Assembly (NCBI RefSeq): GCF_000499285.1
Contig: NZ_AWUN01000007.1
Coordinates: forward strand, 62,001-126,000
DNA: 64,000 nt
From: Bifidobacterium sp. 7101
GTDB lineage: Bacteria; Actinomycetota; Actinomycetes; Actinomycetales; Bifidobacteriaceae
Reading direction: 5' to 3'
Shown here: positions 36,355 to 45,032 of the stretch, in pieces
Position numbering within the stretch: position 1 is the stretch's first letter
Layout of the letters: each line of letters begins with the position of its first letter
Made by a program: the position numbers and the translations under genes
Notes under the pieces: model-generated
Seen by the model: only the letters and a program-made list of their open reading frames with translations
What the model was told of the DNA's origin: nothing
Database searches by the model: none

Positions 36355-38223
36355 TTATTGTTTATCGAGCGACACTGTATCGTCAGATAAATAATAAAAA
36401 TCTTTTGATTTTGGCAACTTTATATTTGGAATCCATACAGGGTTTCCGTCCCAACCTTGCTCTTTCTTCCCGTCTACTTGATACATGGTTAGCACAAATT
36501 GGGTTGCATACTGATTGGTAGCCTTCCAGTCATTTTCAGAAAGCAATGCGCCTGAGTTCTTCGTAATGTTGCGATGCCTTCTCACTAAGAGCATGCCCTG
36601 CGTTAAAGGATTTTCGTTTTGAGCAGATTCAAGCATTTTCGCATAAGCGTCGATATTCATATCATCTGCCGAAACATGTTTGAGTATTTCAATCATCAAC
36701 TTTAGATTGATAGGTGTTGGAGGTTCAGAGCCGCTGTAATCAGTTAACAAATCACAGATATCTTTATAAGAATTATTCCGCGGAGAAGATGGGAACCGAT
36801 TAGCGCCGCCGGGAATAATATTAAGTAAGGACATATCTAAAACTCCTTTTCTTGTAGGACTCAATCCTTCGGGATAAGAAATAACGGCGTTATGATTACT
36901 TGTGATCTGAGCAATAATTGAATTATTGGTCTCGTTAATCTCGGAAAAGAGTTTATACAATTCGTGGCTTATGAACATAGAAATAAGCCCGGGATCTCGA
37001 TCATATCCAAACATTCTAGAATGTTGCCACATAGTGTCAGCTTGTGGTCTTTTACTTGTTCTCGTATAGTAAAAGGTGTTAAGCTGGTCAAACGTTACTC
37101 CGCGGCCAAGAGATAGGCCTCCGACTATAAAATTACAACCCGAAGCATATTCATCACTGCCATCAGACGACCTACCATTTAAGGTCACAATGTTGTACTC
37201 CTGATTTTCCAGCATTTCTTTGACTTTAGCTAGTATATCGCCCATTGACCTTTTCGGTGTTTTGACAGGGTGAATGCTGTCATATTCCTTAGCTACAGCA
37301 CGTTCAAGATCTCCACCGTGATTCCATGTCCACCATGCAAGACCCTTTTCTATCTCTCTTTTGTATTCTTTATGGGCAATTTGTTTTACTCCCGGATGCA
37401 CCAAACAATTAGATACTTGATCTCCAGAAAGAAGAACCTGAGCAGACACAACCAAGTGTCTGATCACCACCCTCTTTGCTACTTCAATTGGATCTTCATT
37501 ATCCACAAAGTTGACAAAGGACGGTGTGTTATAAGGGGGAAAGAAGAAATCACCACCCAGATAACCTTCACCGGGTTTAAAGTAATAAGTAAACTCAGGC
37601 TTTGACCCAGAAGATTCTGACTGCAGGAACAATGCCTGTGGAGTTCCTGTGACTTGCAAGTAAATGGAGGAAGAGGCATCATTTTTAATGTCCGAGAGAG
37701 TCCCATTAATCGAGGATACGTCATCTTCATTCACTTTAGTATTCAATGAGGCAGCATCGCTCTCGTCATCGATGATAAATAATGGGTTACCTCTCAACCT
37801 ATTCGAATTCTTTAGTATATTGCGCCAGTTTTGCAACACTCTTACATTCTTTTTTAGGACGACAAGCACTGGGCGGTCCCTACATTTTTTAAATTTTTCC
37901 TCTTCGGATTCATCACATACCACGAATCCGGGCAGATCCCTAACTGCTCTTTCATAAGTTTGCTGTTGCAATAATTTATTATCCGTTGTGACTAATAGGA
38001 AATACGGAAATCCTTTATCGGCGGCGGCAGCAGCTACTCCAAACATTTGGCTGGTCTTTCCAGACTGAATGTTCCCAAATAGAAGTATGACTAAATTAGA
38101 GCGATAATCAAATTTGTCAAAATAATTATCAACAAACCTGTTAGCTGTATCAGTTACAGATTGTGCCAGCGCGCCCTTTCCTTGCTCCACATATTGCCTT
38201 GTGTATTCATCCAGATATTTCAT
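36355..38223 (-). CDS. Z1-domain ATPase of the restriction-modification island
   Basis: 622 residues. Walker A-like GNIQSGKT at 50-57, a Walker B-like FIIDDESD near 148, and the Z1 core with IVGGLSLGRGVTFDQL and WQHSRMFGYDR. Z1 proteins are superfamily-2-like ATPases found next to methyltransferases and nucleases of type II and type IIS-like systems, where they may act as a helicase or translocase. Base composition is far more AT-rich than the chromosome around it. AAGGGG precedes the ATG; the endonuclease gene ends 9 bp upstream, so both share a transcript. Confidence 0.85.
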   Translation of the reverse strand: MKYLDEYTRQYVEQGKGALAQSVTDTANRFVDNYFDKFDYRSNLVILLFGNIQSGKTSQMFGVAAAAADKGFPYFLLVTTDNKLLQQQTYERAVRDLPGFVVCDESEEEKFKKCRDRPVLVVLKKNVRVLQNWRNILKNSNRLRGNPLFIIDDESDAASLNTKVNEDDVSSINGTLSDIKNDASSSIYLQVTGTPQALFLQSESSGSKPEFTYYFKPGEGYLGGDFFFPPYNTPSFVNFVDNEDPIEVAKRVVIRHLVVSAQVLLSGDQVSNCLVHPGVKQIAHKEYKREIEKGLAWWTWNHGGDLERAVAKEYDSIHPVKTPKRSMGDILAKVKEMLENQEYNIVTLNGRSSDGSDEYASGCNFIVGGLSLGRGVTFDQLNTFYYTRTSKRPQADTMWQHSRMFGYDRDPGLISMFISHELYKLFSEINETNNSIIAQITSNHNAVISYPEGLSPTRKGVLDMSLLNIIPGGANRFPSSPRNNSYKDICDLLTDYSGSEPPTPINLKLMIEILKHVSADDMNIDAYAKMLESAQNENPLTQGMLLVRRHRNITKNSGALLSENDWKATNQYATQFVLTMYQVDGKKEQGWDGNPVWIPNIKLPKSKDFYYLSDDTVSLDKQ

Positions 38224-38232
38224 CTATTCCCC

Positions 38233-39459
38233 TTAATTTGTGAATTCTGCTGTCCATACATCAAGTAATCCAAGCTCATCCGAAGTTGTCTGTTTCTGCG
38301 GAACATTCCAGTTACGTTCAACGAGCCGCCCGGTTTCTTGAAGGCTTGTTTTTGTAAGGACTAAATTACGCATTCCTGCGTTTTCCAACATTTCAGTTGT
38401 AATCACTCCTTCCCGGTCAGTATCATCATTGACTTTATCTACCGGTTTTACATAACCCGCCGTCGCTAAGCGACCTTTTATCCAACGCCCAAATACCCTA
38501 TCGTTATTCTCACTGACAAAGGCTGTTAGCTGCTTATTGTGCGCTGCAGTCGTGTGAGCTTCGAATTTATACCCATCATCAGTAATTATCCAGAAGGGCC
38601 GGTCGACAGGATATCCTGGTTGTTCTGTAATTCTTCGAGACACCGTTATCTGGACTTCATACCAGCTACGCGGTGTATATCCACCTGCTGGATTTAGACG
38701 ACCAGCACCATAACAAACGTTGATATTTGACCTTGCGAAGTCTGATCTATTAATAGAAAACCGGTGTTCATATGCAGGTGCTTTTATGGGAATTGTAAAA
38801 TGCACAGAAGCTTTTTGTCGCTTATAGAAATTGACTTGATCCTGAGAAATTGCAAAGACATCCGTAATTCCATTCAGAGATTTGATTTGCTCCGATACAA
38901 TTCTCAGCTTTTGCAAGTGTTCATCATCATCGACTTTCACACAACACTTTTCCTTAAGTTCATTCACATGTTCTACGAGTTGTTGAAGAGCTGTGGCATT
39001 ATCAACTGTTGTGCCAAGTTCATACTGTCCTCTTTGTGTATTTTCAAGTATGCTGAGGTTAGCGGAGCCGATGACAGCCTTATATGGTTTGGCCTTATCT
39101 ACATCTGGTCCGTTCTGGAATAAATAGAGTTTTCCGTGATACTGCATACTGGTAACAAACCAAACAGAGCCTATTTGTCTTGATTCCCACTCTTTTTGTA
39201 ACTGGCGCACTTTGGTGTTTATGCTTTTGGGGATACCTGCATAGTAGTACATACCTATTATCAAATTGATTTTCCGAAGATTAGCATTTGCCTGAACAAG
39301 CTTCTTGAGCTCATCTAATCCTTCAACAGACACATATCCAACGGCAATATCAACTACAGATGCTTCAGAAAGAAGATGCTTAATAGTAGCTGGTAACGAA
39401 ACAGTCGTTTCATCATCAGACAATGGAGGAATGACTGATGTTAAGACACAGTTGACCAC
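38233..39459 (-). CDS. NgoFVII/BfiI-type restriction endonuclease (PLD fold)
   Basis: 408 residues. The N-terminal half has one phospholipase-D-type active site: YHGKLYLF (His108, Lys110) and GSANLS (Asn134), as in metal-independent nucleases such as BfiI and the NgoFVII family. The C-terminal half, with VHFTIPIKA, RSWYEVQITV and FWIITDDGYKFEAHTT, resembles the B3-like DNA-recognition domain of these enzymes. The recognition sequence cannot be read from the protein. The start is a GTG with GAGG six bases upstream. AT-rich like its neighbours; divergent from the methyltransferase. Confidence 0.85.
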   Translation of the reverse strand: MVNCVLTSVIPPLSDDETTVSLPATIKHLLSEASVVDIAVGYVSVEGLDELKKLVQANANLRKINLIIGMYYYAGIPKSINTKVRQLQKEWESRQIGSVWFVTSMQYHGKLYLFQNGPDVDKAKPYKAVIGSANLSILENTQRGQYELGTTVDNATALQQLVEHVNELKEKCCVKVDDDEHLQKLRIVSEQIKSLNGITDVFAISQDQVNFYKRQKASVHFTIPIKAPAYEHRFSINRSDFARSNINVCYGAGRLNPAGGYTPRSWYEVQITVSRRITEQPGYPVDRPFWIITDDGYKFEAHTTAAHNKQLTAFVSENNDRVFGRWIKGRLATAGYVKPVDKVNDDTDREGVITTEMLENAGMRNLVLTKTSLQETGRLVERNWNVPQKQTTSDELGLLDVWTAEFTN

Positions 39460-39566
39460 ATTGACCTCACTCAGCTAGAGACATACTCATTCGCTTTTAT
39501 CATATTAAGCATAAAAGAACAGCGATCCACAAAAACATGAGGGATAGAATCAACTTCTAGGTTTAG

Positions 39567-39580
39567 GCATATGCATATGC
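39567..39580. promoter_or_regulatory. 14-bp palindrome in the divergent R/M promoter region
   Basis: GCATATGCATATGC is self-complementary and sits midway between the endonuclease start and the methyltransferase start. No controller gene is present, so a site bound by the methyltransferase or a host regulator is possible. Confidence 0.4.
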
Positions 39581-39625
39581 TTAACCAAGGTAGTTAAGTC
39601 TCCTCGATTTGAAAGGTAACCACCG

Positions 39626-40768
39626 ATGCTATTAAAAACAGCAGAACTATTCGCCGGTCCCGGCGGAGGGGCTTATGCTGCCAAAACAACTAAAGTCATG
39701 GACAATTCTGGCAATGTTTGGGGCTTTAAACACGCCTGGGCTAATGACATTGACCCTGACACAGTCGCAACATACAAAGAAAATATTCTTGGAGATCCTT
39801 ATGCTGACACTGTGTTCTGCGAAGATGTGCGTCGCTTTGATTTATCAAACCATAGGTTACTGGGCGATATAGATGCCTTGATATTTGGTTTTCCGTGCAA
39901 CGATTTTTCTGTCGTTGGAAAGCAAAAGGGTCTTTCAGGCTCATTCGGTCCTCTTTACACGTATGGCATAAAAGCTTTAAAAGAATTCCAGCCAAGTGTT
40001 TTTATTGCTGAAAACGTCGGTGGGTTATCTTCTGCAAATGAAGGCGAGGCCTTTATGCAAGTTATAAGTGCTATGATTCATGCGGGTTATACCGTTACTC
40101 CACATTTTTTTAAATTCGAACAATATGGCGTCCCCCAAACACGACATCGTATTATCATCGTCGGTATTCGAAACGACCTCCATAAAAAAGGCTATATATA
40201 TCGTGTACCGGCACCAACGACACCAAATCCAGAAGAGTATGTTACAGCAGAAGAAGCACTGACTAAACCACCTATTCCTAAAAATGCTTTTAATAATGAA
40301 CCGACTAAACACAATCAAAAAACGACAAAAATGCTGTCATACATCCCTGAAGGTGGTAATGCTTGGTCATTGTCGATACCACCCCAATATCGGCTAAAAG
40401 TTAAAGGAGCCAAGTTATCTAATATTTACAAAAGATTAGATAGACACAAGCCCTCTTACACCGTTACTGGCTCAGGAGGAGGCGGGACGCACATGTACCA
40501 CTGGAGCGAAAACCGCGCGTTGACCAACCGAGAACGTGCCCGCCTGCAAACTTTCCCAGATTCTTTCTACTTTCTAGGGGGAAAAGAATCTGTAAGGAAA
40601 CAAATTGGCATGGCCATCCCCCCAAAAGGTATGCACTACATACTAAAGGCCGTTCTGAATACCCTGGCTGGAATTAAGTATCCTTATGTCTGTCCTACAG
40701 CTAAACTTCAGCCTGATGCATTGAGCAAAATCAGCGGCTCTGAAATCGCCAGCTTAGTGAAGCTATAA
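39626..40768 (+). CDS. DNA (cytosine-5) methyltransferase
   Basis: 380 residues. Motif I ELFAGPGGGA, motif IV GFPCNDFS with catalytic Cys91, motif VI ENVGG, motif VIII QTRHRIIIVG, motif IX RARLQTFPD and motif X IGMAIPPK (usually GNAVPP). The target-recognition region is about 215-305. It methylates the site that the partner endonuclease cuts. GAAAGG lies nine bases before the ATG. Strongly AT-rich codons mark it as part of the acquired island. Confidence 0.93.
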   Translation: MLLKTAELFAGPGGGAYAAKTTKVMDNSGNVWGFKHAWANDIDPDTVATYKENILGDPYADTVFCEDVRRFDLSNHRLLGDIDALIFGFPCNDFSVVGKQKGLSGSFGPLYTYGIKALKEFQPSVFIAENVGGLSSANEGEAFMQVISAMIHAGYTVTPHFFKFEQYGVPQTRHRIIIVGIRNDLHKKGYIYRVPAPTTPNPEEYVTAEEALTKPPIPKNAFNNEPTKHNQKTTKMLSYIPEGGNAWSLSIPPQYRLKVKGAKLSNIYKRLDRHKPSYTVTGSGGGGTHMYHWSENRALTNRERARLQTFPDSFYFLGGKESVRKQIGMAIPPKGMHYILKAVLNTLAGIKYPYVCPTAKLQPDALSKISGSEIASLVKL

Positions 40769-40820
40769 TCCTCAGCCGTCATAGAAGAAATGGACGTAGG
40801 TAAGGCAGTCACCATATGAG

Positions 40821-41429
40821 TCACAAAGCCAGATAGCTGTTGAGTCGACGACGGCGCTCGGTCCAGTCAGGCATATAGCAATCCATCCGCGCGCGGAAGC
40901 CGGGGCCGTGGCCATGCTCGTAGAGGTGGGTCAGCTCGTGAACCAGCACATACTCCAGCAGGTCAGGATCCAGCCAGGCCAAGTCGGTGTTGAGCCGGAT
41001 GCTGGCAGTGGCGGGGGTGCAGGACCCCCAGCGGGTTTTCATCTTCCGCAGACTGATGCGCTCAGGCCGGCGACCTACCACAGGGACCCACCGATCCAGC
41101 AGAGTCGGCAGCCTCTCCTGGAGAATTCTCTTGGCTTCGGCCTCGGACCGGTCCGGCGACAGCTGACCATCGGCTCCGGGTTGGGCGTAGACATCGCACG
41201 AGCGGGCCAGACGTTCTCTAGTGGTTGCGATCCAGCGGCGCTTGCCGTCGATAAAGGCACGAATCCGGTCGTCGCTCAGGGCCAGAGGCGCCGTCACTTC
41301 CAGATGGCCGTCAGGCGGCTTGACCCGCAGATAGACGTTGGCGATCCGCTTCCTGATGACCAGAACCGTCTCACCACCGACCTCCAGCTGCTCCGACCTG
41401 ACTGGTTCCGCACGCCGTTTCCGCCTCAT
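40821..41429 (-). CDS. YgjP/DUF45-family zinc metallopeptidase-like protein
   Basis: 202 residues from the ATG at 41429 (a GTG at 41489 would add 20). The DUF45 signature is present: KTRWGSC, then VHELTHLYEHGHG with the HExxH zinc site and a third His, followed by FRARMDCYMPDW. The substrate is unknown; relatives often lie beside restriction systems, but this gene is GC-rich like the host chromosome. A tRNA promoter overlaps its upstream region in the opposite direction. Confidence 0.85.
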   Translation of the reverse strand: MRRKRRAEPVRSEQLEVGGETVLVIRKRIANVYLRVKPPDGHLEVTAPLALSDDRIRAFIDGKRRWIATTRERLARSCDVYAQPGADGQLSPDRSEAEAKRILQERLPTLLDRWVPVVGRRPERISLRKMKTRWGSCTPATASIRLNTDLAWLDPDLLEYVLVHELTHLYEHGHGPGFRARMDCYMPDWTERRRRLNSYLAL

Positions 41430-41472
41430 GGCCACTATTCTTCCGCCAAGACGCGACGCGACGCCGCCGAGA

Positions 41473-41500
41473 TTGACTTGAGAGGACACTATGGTAAGCT
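41473..41500 (+). promoter_or_regulatory. Probable promoter of the tRNA pair
   Basis: TTGACT (41473-41478), 16-bp spacer, TAAGCT (41495-41500), about 34 bases before tRNA-Ile. Confidence 0.45.
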
Positions 41501-41533
41501 ATCCATTTGTGTGATTCTTCGGTCACACGGCAT

Positions 41534-41607
41534 GGGCCTGTAGCTCAGCTGGTTAGAGCGCATCCCTGATAAGGATGAGGTCGGAGGTTCAAGTCCTCCC
41601 AGGCCCA
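41534..41607 (+). tRNA. tRNA-Ile (anticodon GAT)
   Basis: 74 bases. Acceptor GGGCCTG pairs with CAGGCCC; the D arm contains AGCTCAGCTGGTTAGAGC; the anticodon stem ATCCC/GGGAT-like encloses CTGATAA with GAT; the T loop has GTTCAAGTC. CCA is not encoded. Confidence 0.95.
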
Positions 41608-41644
41608 CGCATTCTTGCGCGGTTGAAGTTCTTTTCACATTCAC

Positions 41645-41717
41645 GGGGCTATGGCGCAGCTGGTAGCGCATCTGCTTTGCAAGCAGAGGGTCGCCGGTTC
41701 GAATCCGGCTAGCTCCA
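41645..41717 (+). tRNA. tRNA-Ala (anticodon TGC)
   Basis: 73 bases. Acceptor GGGGCTA pairs with TAGCTCC (one G-U pair); anticodon stem CTGCT/AGCAG with loop TTTGCAA giving TGC; T arm GCCGGTTCGAATCCGGC. It lies 37 bases after tRNA-Ile, likely co-transcribed. CCA is not encoded. Confidence 0.95.
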
Positions 41718-42110
41718 CAGGTAGGGATTTCCGAGGTTCTTCAAGACTCCTTGTACTTCATCTCTTTGGCAAATTGACTATCTAACTGTACCTAGGATAT
41801 GGCTGAAAACGATGCCATGGGTGTGGACACTCTAAGGAATGAAGCTCATAGAGCGAAATGCATCTTCTCTGTCATCTTTACAACACTAAATATATGCCAA
41901 CCTTCACCTAACAAGGATCAATTCCCCGGATAGTACCTGGGCTGAGGCCTCTCACGCTTCACCAACTGGAAGCTTGAACGTGGAGAACCAAGCCCCGGCA
42001 CCCCGCCAGTCCCAGACTGCACAACATCTTCGCCGTCGACTAAGCGCTCGCTATCATGTGGCTGGCTACCTTGAGCTATGGGATCCGGGCTGAACGTCGC
42101 GCCTACAACT
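41718..42110. other. Gene-free region after the tRNAs
   Basis: 393 bases of mixed composition with no convincing frame, no repeat of the tRNA 3' ends (so no attachment-site duplication nearby) and no clear terminator. Confidence 0.4.
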
Positions 42111-42407
42111 CTATCGTGCGCGTAGATCCGGCCAGTCGGTTGGAATGATCTCGTCCAGCGTGCAGTCAAGCACCTCAGCGATCGCTATCAGGCTCTTCAA
42201 CGTCGGATTCGAAGCCTTTGGGCTTGGGGAACTATGCCCCCATTCCAAGCGCTGGTACTGTAATCGCGACAGGCCGGCACCATAGGCCACCTGCTCCTGA
42301 CTCAGGCCGCGCGCATTTCGTATCCTCTGCAGGCTCTGACCAAGCTCTCTGACGTAATCGGCCCAGTCTCGGGCTGTCTTGATATGCGTTCCCACGGTTT
42401 CCAGCAA
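42111..42407 (-). CDS. Xre-type helix-turn-helix regulator
   Basis: 98 residues. The HTH of the Cro/CI family covers about 20-85: LGQSLQRIRNARGLSQEQVAYGAGLSRLQYQRLEWG, then TLKSLIAIAEVLDCTLDEII, typical of short Xre regulators (positions about 22-92; quoted here only as landmarks in part). The farthest start is a TTG at 42407; a GTG at 42395 is also possible. Two perfect palindromes lie directly upstream, so it probably represses itself. The next genes to the right start 300 bp away on the other strand and may be its other targets. Confidence 0.85.
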   Translation of the reverse strand: MLETVGTHIKTARDWADYVRELGQSLQRIRNARGLSQEQVAYGAGLSRLQYQRLEWGHSSPSPKASNPTLKSLIAIAEVLDCTLDEIIPTDWPDLRAR

Positions 42408-42415
42408 AACGAATT

Positions 42416-42445
42416 GCTACATTCATGTAGCTACATAGATGTAGC
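42416..42445. promoter_or_regulatory. Double-palindrome operator upstream of the Xre gene
   Basis: GCTACATTCATGTAGC (42416-42431) and GCTACATAGATGTAGC (42430-42445) are each perfect 7-2-7 inverted repeats and share two bases, so two dimers could bind side by side on nearly the same face. The rest of the gap to 42720 holds no other gene I can support. Confidence 0.75.
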
Positions 42446-42720
42446 ATAATTTCAGCTTTGGCGATTTTAGGGAAGGTCTGACAGCAGTCCGGGCCGAGGA
42501 CAGAAAATGCCACGCACCGTAGTTGGGATCACGCCGAGGAGGGCCTATGGGAGCAACACCACGCTCGTGGCACGGCTGGCTTCAGAAAAGGATGAACCCT
42601 CCACAACCATCGGCACCGTATGCCAGATCACGCACTCCATGAAGCCAACTACGGCACCTAACAGACCCAAAAACAATCGCCATCAATTCCATCCACCCAG
42701 AAGAAAGAGAAAGAATACCC

Positions 42721-43458
42721 ATGGCCAGCATCGACGAATGGAAGGACTACTTCCAGATGGTCAACGGACGCGACCCCAGTTCTGACGACCTCCAGCACGC
42801 CATAGAAAATGGCGATGTCCAACTCAACGACCCCAACAACGGCAACTCCCAAAACACTGTCCAGGCACCGACGGGAGTCCCTACTCAAGCCGCACAGTAC
42901 CCACAGCCGCCGGCAGGCCAACAACAGGCAACAATGCAGCCTCAAAGCATGCCGATCCAGCAGCCAGCGTATGCGTATCAACCACAGACCGGCATGATGA
43001 TGCCTTCAGCCCCGGTGAGCACGGCCAAGAAACCACACACAGTCAGAAATATCATCATCACCATTATTGCGGTCATAGCCATTATTTTCGGGGCGCTGGT
43101 CGCTTACAGCTATCACCTCAAAACCACATCACTGGCCTCATGTCAAGCAAACCAGCAAACGGCTCAGAATAATCTCAAGATCCTCAAAGAGGATTTGCAA
43201 ACCATCGACGAGGATACCGATGATTACAACTTAGCGAATACAGGACACGAAACCTTGACCCAAAGCATGTTGAACGATTATCAGTCCGCTGAAAAGATTG
43301 CTAACACGAAAAACCCAATCACTTCATGCGCGTCAGACGATTACGAAGAGCTCGACAAGGCCAGCGAATCGAACAAGGAATTTGCCAACACTGCATATGA
43401 CGCGATTCAAATGTTGCGCAAGGAGTTCCCTGCCGCATTCCCCTCAAGCAACAACTGA
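42721..43458 (+). CDS. Single-pass membrane protein with N-terminal NGRxP module
   Basis: 245 residues. The first 35 residues (IDEWKDYFQMVNGRDPSSDD then AIENGDVQ) match the start of the PrsW protein encoded next. A Gln/Pro-rich stretch (about 45-100) leads to a membrane helix near 112-132 and an outer domain of about 110 residues, rich in Asp/Asn/Gln with two cysteines (SCQANQQ and TSCASDD) that could form a disulfide. No known domain is recognised. The ribosome site is weak (GAAAGAG). Its stop is 35 bp before the protease gene. Confidence 0.7.
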   Translation: MASIDEWKDYFQMVNGRDPSSDDLQHAIENGDVQLNDPNNGNSQNTVQAPTGVPTQAAQYPQPPAGQQQATMQPQSMPIQQPAYAYQPQTGMMMPSAPVSTAKKPHTVRNIIITIIAVIAIIFGALVAYSYHLKTTSLASCQANQQTAQNNLKILKEDLQTIDEDTDDYNLANTGHETLTQSMLNDYQSAEKIANTKNPITSCASDDYEELDKASESNKEFANTAYDAIQMLRKEFPAAFPSSNN

Positions 43459-43493
43459 AACCACAATCCGTCACACCCAAAGGAGAACAGGCA

Positions 43494-44942
43494 ATGATGA
43501 CACCACAACAGTGGCATCAAGGTTTCATCACCACCAACGGCAGGGAACCTACCATGGAGGAATACCAGTCGGCACTAAGAAACGGCGAATTCCAAAAGAG
43601 CACGGCCCCAGACCATGTGCAAACTCCGGCTGATACCCAGCAACCGATCGCGCCCCCGCAGTCGGCGTCTGCAATAGGACAGGAAACGCGACCCAGCCAG
43701 TTCACAGCACCGCAACCACCCCAACCGCAACAATTTCCACCATCACCATCCACTCCCTACATGGCAGCTCCACAGCAGAATACCGCCTATCAGCAGCCCT
43801 ACCAATACTCGCAGCAGCCTCTAACGCCTCCCGGAGGGCCTGCAACGCAGCCGACCCAGAAGGCAAGCTTCAACGTCACGGCAGCGATCAATCGGCTTGC
43901 TGGAGGTGAAGGAGCAGTAGATATCAACCTCAAGGACACTTTCTCCAACGTGTTCAAGAAGCACTCACGAAAGGAAGCCGAAAGAATTTTCATCGGTGGT
44001 ACCACCTTCACCACTCCCCGGGAAGGCGACATCGCAGCCACCTGGCCCAGACCCTGGCTGTTTTCGCGCATCCTCGTATTTTTCATTGCCACCTATGTGC
44101 TCCTCTACTTCCTACAATCCGTAAACGAAATAGTCCCTTCTTACGTTGGCTTGATTTTCATTGGGGCCTTGGCGGTACCGTTCTCCACGCTTATTTTCTT
44201 CTTCGAATGCAACGCGCCACGAAACATCAGTTTCTGGTCCGTGCTCCAGATGCTATTCATTGGCGGCGTGCTCTCACTCATTGCGACCATGTTCCTGGAT
44301 CGGTTTACGGCAGCCGTCAGTGTGGGCTGGTTTTTACCGCTGATGACTGGCATTGTAGAAGAACTGGCAAAACTGGCAGCATTAGCAGTATTCGTCAAGA
44401 TTCTCAAACCCCGGTACATTCTCAACGGGTTGCTCATCGGTGGTGCGATCGGAGCTGGATTTGCCGTCTTTGAAACTGCCGGATACGGATTCGATCAATT
44501 AACTAACGTGAAAGCAATTGTACAAAATTCAAATTGCACCCCACAAATGACTCTTGATGAGATCATTCAAACATGCGGATTCCCCGCCATGAACAGTATT
44601 TTGATTCTGCGTGGGTGGATGTCGATCGGCGGCCACGTCGCCTGGGCAGCCATCACCGGCGCAGCACTGCTCATCGCTATGAACGGGGACAAGCTACAAA
44701 CCAGGCACTTTCTGGACAGGAGATTCCTCTCCCTTTTCTGGATCCCTATCGTTCTGCACACCGCCTGGGACCTGGGCCTCATTCCCCAGCTCCGATACAA
44801 TGCTGTTATCAACTCCAACCTGTACCGTTTAATTCTTATCGTGCTCGCTTGGACAGTACTCTTCGTAATCATCAACTCAGGTCTGCAACAAATCAGCCGA
44901 TTGCAAACCATACCGGGCAACACTGCTCAACCCCAGCAGTAA
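43494..44942 (+). CDS. PrsW-family glutamic intramembrane protease with N-terminal NGRxP module
   Basis: 482 residues. The N-terminus (QQWHQGFITTNGREPTMEEY then ALRNGEFQ) repeats the module of the preceding protein. A Gln/Pro-rich linker (about 45-130) follows, then about eight membrane helices. PrsW motifs are present: GIVEELAK (Glu289, Glu290, Lys293), FAVFETAGY (Glu327), GGHVAW (His381) and LHTAWD (His422), the proposed active-site residues. In Bacillus, PrsW cuts the anti-sigma factor RsiW; no sigma/anti-sigma pair is nearby, so the substrate is open. AAGGAG eight bases upstream. Confidence 0.85.
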   Translation: MMTPQQWHQGFITTNGREPTMEEYQSALRNGEFQKSTAPDHVQTPADTQQPIAPPQSASAIGQETRPSQFTAPQPPQPQQFPPSPSTPYMAAPQQNTAYQQPYQYSQQPLTPPGGPATQPTQKASFNVTAAINRLAGGEGAVDINLKDTFSNVFKKHSRKEAERIFIGGTTFTTPREGDIAATWPRPWLFSRILVFFIATYVLLYFLQSVNEIVPSYVGLIFIGALAVPFSTLIFFFECNAPRNISFWSVLQMLFIGGVLSLIATMFLDRFTAAVSVGWFLPLMTGIVEELAKLAALAVFVKILKPRYILNGLLIGGAIGAGFAVFETAGYGFDQLTNVKAIVQNSNCTPQMTLDEIIQTCGFPAMNSILILRGWMSIGGHVAWAAITGAALLIAMNGDKLQTRHFLDRRFLSLFWIPIVLHTAWDLGLIPQLRYNAVINSNLYRLILIVLAWTVLFVIINSGLQQISRLQTIPGNTAQPQQ

Positions 44943-45032
44943 ACCATTCAACAGTCACCACATGTAACTGGCCCATAAGCGTGCAAGGGATATGAAAATA
45001 ATTGAATCGCGGAGAACGGCTCACGAGAATAA

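Noticed and set aside
36236-40800. A mobile element with transposase or integrase
   Set aside because: The island has only the three restriction-modification genes; no recombinase, terminal repeats or target duplication could be seen.
41645-42110. An integration site at the 3' end of tRNA-Ala
   Set aside because: No copy of the tRNA 3' end and no integrase gene were found to the right.
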